Origin: Paenibacillus ihumii
GTDB taxonomy: Bacteria > Bacillota > Bacilli > Paenibacillales > Paenibacillaceae
Reading direction: 5' to 3'
DNA length: 64,000 nucleotides
NCBI RefSeq assembly: GCF_001403875.1
Contig: NZ_LN884299.1
Coordinates: 682,001-746,000, forward strand
The notes below the pieces were generated by a model. The model was not told where the DNA came from, did not search any database, and worked only from the letters and a program-made list of their open reading frames with translations. Of this stretch, positions 62,368-64,000 are shown piece by piece; positions within the stretch are counted from its first letter, which is position 1; each line of letters begins with the position of its first letter. Made by a program: the position numbers and the translations under genes.

Positions 62368-62742
62368 TCACTTTGTTAACAGCGCATTAGCAATCAGCAT
62401 ATCGAACCGGCGGATATCGACGCCCTTCTGCAGCTTCACCTTAATATGGCCCGCACGCGTCCACAGTTCCACCTCTGCGTTCATATCCAGAAATCCTCCG
62501 GCATTCTCTGTAGACCACATATCGATTGAAGAATAAGGCAGAGAGTAAATCTCCACCTTCTTGCCCGAGAATCCCTGCGCATCCCTGACAATTAATCGCT
62601 TGTTGGTAAAAATAGCGCTGTCCCGAAACGTTTTGTAGGCAGCAACGGCTTCTTCGCCAGGAACGAGCAAGCTACTTACATCCGGTGGAATCGGGCACTC
62701 GGATACCAAGGTCCACTCGAGTATATGACGTGTCTCAGCCAT
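62368..62742 (-). CDS. PH-domain protein (bacterial PH type)
   Basis: A 124-residue protein resembling bacterial PH-domain proteins such as YvbH/DUF1696 (GEEAVAAYKTFRDSAIFTNK, RLIVRDAQGFSGKKVEIYSL, PYSSIDMWSTENAG). The strand pattern and the FTNKRLIV motif are typical. These domains form oligomeric rings of unknown function. AGGGGGTT precedes the ATG. It lies between a DUF6366 gene and the toxin gene and may be an accessory of the locus. Confidence 0.82.
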   Translation of the reverse strand: MAETRHILEWTLVSECPIPPDVSSLLVPGEEAVAAYKTFRDSAIFTNKRLIVRDAQGFSGKKVEIYSLPYSSIDMWSTENAGGFLDMNAEVELWTRAGHIKVKLQKGVDIRRFDMLIANALLTK

Positions 62743-62844
62743 GAATTTAACCCCCTAATGATATCGCTTACTATTCATTAAGAGTAACACAAGACCCAAG
62801 CAACCGGAACGCCTTGCGCGAATGTATATTTACCCCTGCCATCG

Positions 62845-63057
62845 TTAAAACCATAGTTTGTAAACGATATATCCTACTATTAATAATAAAATTAATGCTC
62901 CGAGTCCCTTCCAGCCCAAACCGCCAGTTAAATCCGCAAAACTTCCATATCCAGCCCGGTCTACCCCATCACCAAAAGCACCAGAAGGGTTATTCTTCAG
63001 CTCCGCTTGCCTCAGACGTTCTCTTAGCTCTCCAGGCGTTTCCTTTCGAGAATCCAT
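62845..63057 (-). CDS. DUF6366-like small membrane protein
   Basis: A 70-residue protein with a charged N-terminus (MDSRKETPGELRERLRQAEL), a Gly/Asp linker (GAFGDGVDRAGYGSFADLTG) and one C-terminal membrane helix (GALILLLIVGYIVYKLWF). This layout is that of DUF6366, found near WXG/LXG-type toxin genes in Bacillota; the role is unknown. The ribosome site GGAGGTGATCAA is strong. Confidence 0.8.
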   Translation of the reverse strand: MDSRKETPGELRERLRQAELKNNPSGAFGDGVDRAGYGSFADLTGGLGWKGLGALILLLIVGYIVYKLWF

Positions 63058-63128
63058 TTGATCACCTCCGGATCTTTACTATTTACGCACTAGTTATATT
63101 CCATTGTAGATAACAATTCTATAAATGC

Positions 63129-63491
63129 CTACAAATGTTGCATAAATTTTCCCTTGTGTGTAATCGTGGTGCCATGACTTGTGCCATATACAATGTCGAA
63201 ACCTTTAAATTCCTTAGGCTTTCTAATTGCCTTATCAATTTGTTGCTGGAGTAGCGAAGTATTTAACTGTCTCCCGTGTGCCTTTTTAGGATAAAAATCC
63301 TTTAACCCGTACAACTCTTCCATATCCTGATTAGCTCTTTGTAACACCTTTTCAGGAGTAAGGGTCTTTAAATACTCCTCGAGAGTCACCTTAACTTCGG
63401 TTACTTCTTCTGACTCAGCTGATATATTGACTTGTGATATAAGGCCGCTGATAAGTACAGCCAGCAAAAATACAGCAATTTTCCTTCTCAT
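63129..63491 (-). pseudogene. Truncated copy of the large secreted protein
   Basis: The signal peptide and first 105 residues resemble the protein at 52551-55325 (MRRKIAVFLLAVLISGLISQ, LEEYLKTLTPEKVLQRANQD, GFDIVYGTSHGTTITHKGK), then the frame ends FMQHL where the full copy reads TMQRYSGYNVFGDP. About 815 residues are missing. The DNA identity stops at that point, so a deletion joined this end to the DUF6366 region. I start at ATG 63491, with AGGTGGGG upstream. Whether the short protein is made is unknown. Confidence 0.85.
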
Positions 63492-63503
63492 AGAAAACCC
63501 CAC

Positions 63504-64000
63504 CTACTTATATCTGATCGATACAATGATATTATCCCAATACTTAGATTCCACTTGAATTCTGTAAGTCTTGTCGTTGAATTTCTTCGCTTCTAAGATG
63601 TCATCCCGTTTCGTCTTTTGTTTTACATATTTCATAATATTGTCCACTGTTTCGGTCTCAATTTGTTGGCGCAGAAGCTCATCTAAATCTTTGACCTGCT
63701 GATTATAATCCACATCATCTACGTCAAAATTGATACTAGGTTGTAGGAACAGGTCTTTCTCTCCTGTAGCTTCGCCACTTACAGTTAACCCAGATTTATA
63801 TAACCCGTAGTAGCTGAATCCCCCTGTAGATTTCTTTTCAGTCTTCCCTTCTACACTTCTCGAAGCCTTCCATTCTTCCCAAGGATCTTTGGGGGGTGTC
63901 TTGCCTTTTGAGGTTTCAGGTTGCTCCGCTGCAAGCCCAGTCAGGATCTCCACGCTATATAGGTCTGGATGCCACGTTACCTTGGCACCAAGTGCCTCGC
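63504..64000 (-). CDS. Copper-amine-oxidase-N-like secreted protein, second copy (partial)
   Basis: The C-terminal part of a near-copy of the protein at 55337-56224; the gene runs off the right edge. The visible 165 residues include the end of the second repeat (ALGAKVTWHPDLYSVEIL), the same linker (AAEQPETSKGKTPPKDPW) and the polar tail ending DNIIVSIRYK. It lies directly before the truncated secreted-protein gene (12 bases apart), preserving the gene order of locus 1. Confidence 0.85.
   Translation of the reverse strand, partial: EALGAKVTWHPDLYSVEILTGLAAEQPETSKGKTPPKDPWEEWKASRSVEGKTEKKSTGGFSYYGLYKSGLTVSGEATGEKDLFLQPSINFDVDDVDYNQQVKDLDELLRQQIETETVDNIMKYVKQKTKRDDILEAKKFNDKTYRIQVESKYWDNIIVSIRYK

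Overview
The window looks like chromosomal DNA of a Bacillota bacterium, most likely Paenibacillus or a close relative. The reasons are strong AGGAGG-type ribosome sites, moderate GC content, a YesM/YesN plus LplABC-type sugar uptake operon, a PspA-YdjG-YdjH-YdjI stress operon, a ydaO-type riboswitch ahead of kimA, and many glycosidases. No rRNA, tRNA, CRISPR array, intact transposon or prophage was seen.

Layout. 1-1.04 kb: tail of a decayed polymorphic-toxin gene. 1.3-3.5 kb: carbohydrate deacetylase plus sugar transporter. 3.9-7.8 kb: alkanesulfonate operon ssuADCB with an attenuator-like leader. 8.2-8.9 kb: SGNH hydrolase. 8.9-11.2 kb: potassium importer kimA under a c-di-AMP riboswitch. 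11.4-12.3 kb: gene remnants and a minisatellite. 12.4-16.3 kb: membrane-stress operon pspA-ydjG-ydjH-ydjI. 16.5-19.9 kb: glycosyltransferase, methyltransferase and efflux genes. 20-40.7 kb: a carbohydrate-utilisation district with a domain-permuted GH3, a DUF1349 protein, a decayed glycerol dehydrogenase beside an intact dihydroxyacetone kinase, a GH2 enzyme, an AraC regulator, a YesM/YesN two-component pair, an LplABC-type ABC importer and a frameshifted sialate O-acetylesterase. 40.9-45.3 kb: a UvrA-like ATPase and a VOC protein that share one 35-bp promoter block, next to a regulator with two MerR domains. 45.5-48 kb: a DHA2 efflux pump divergent from its TetR regulator.

48.4-64 kb is a polymorphic-toxin island on the minus strand. 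It holds two related loci built as: copper-amine-oxidase-N-like secreted protein, large secreted beta-rich protein, toxin with a WXG100-like helical N-terminus, immunity protein, then spare toxin/immunity cassettes. Locus 1 (56.2-48.5 kb) carries an EndoU-type nuclease toxin with its immunity gene, plus an orphan cassette (putative restriction-endonuclease-fold toxin and immunity gene) that shares about 270 bp of near-identical DNA with the main toxin. Locus 2 (64-58.3 kb) carries a toxin with a CdiA-type tRNase C-terminus, its immunity gene, a DUF6366 protein, a PH-domain protein, a truncated copy of the large secreted protein, and a decayed toxin/immunity cassette. A third copy of the toxin N-terminus, broken by one stop codon, lies at the left edge. 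Pieces of tetR and of a marR/DUF6544 operon are wedged between the two loci, so the region appears to have been rearranged repeatedly.

Most of the rest is metabolic. The YesM/YesN, AraC and ABC genes probably govern import of an oligosaccharide that the flanking GH2, GH3 and acetylesterase enzymes process. The ssu genes scavenge sulfur. KimA and the Psp operon belong to potassium and envelope homeostasis.
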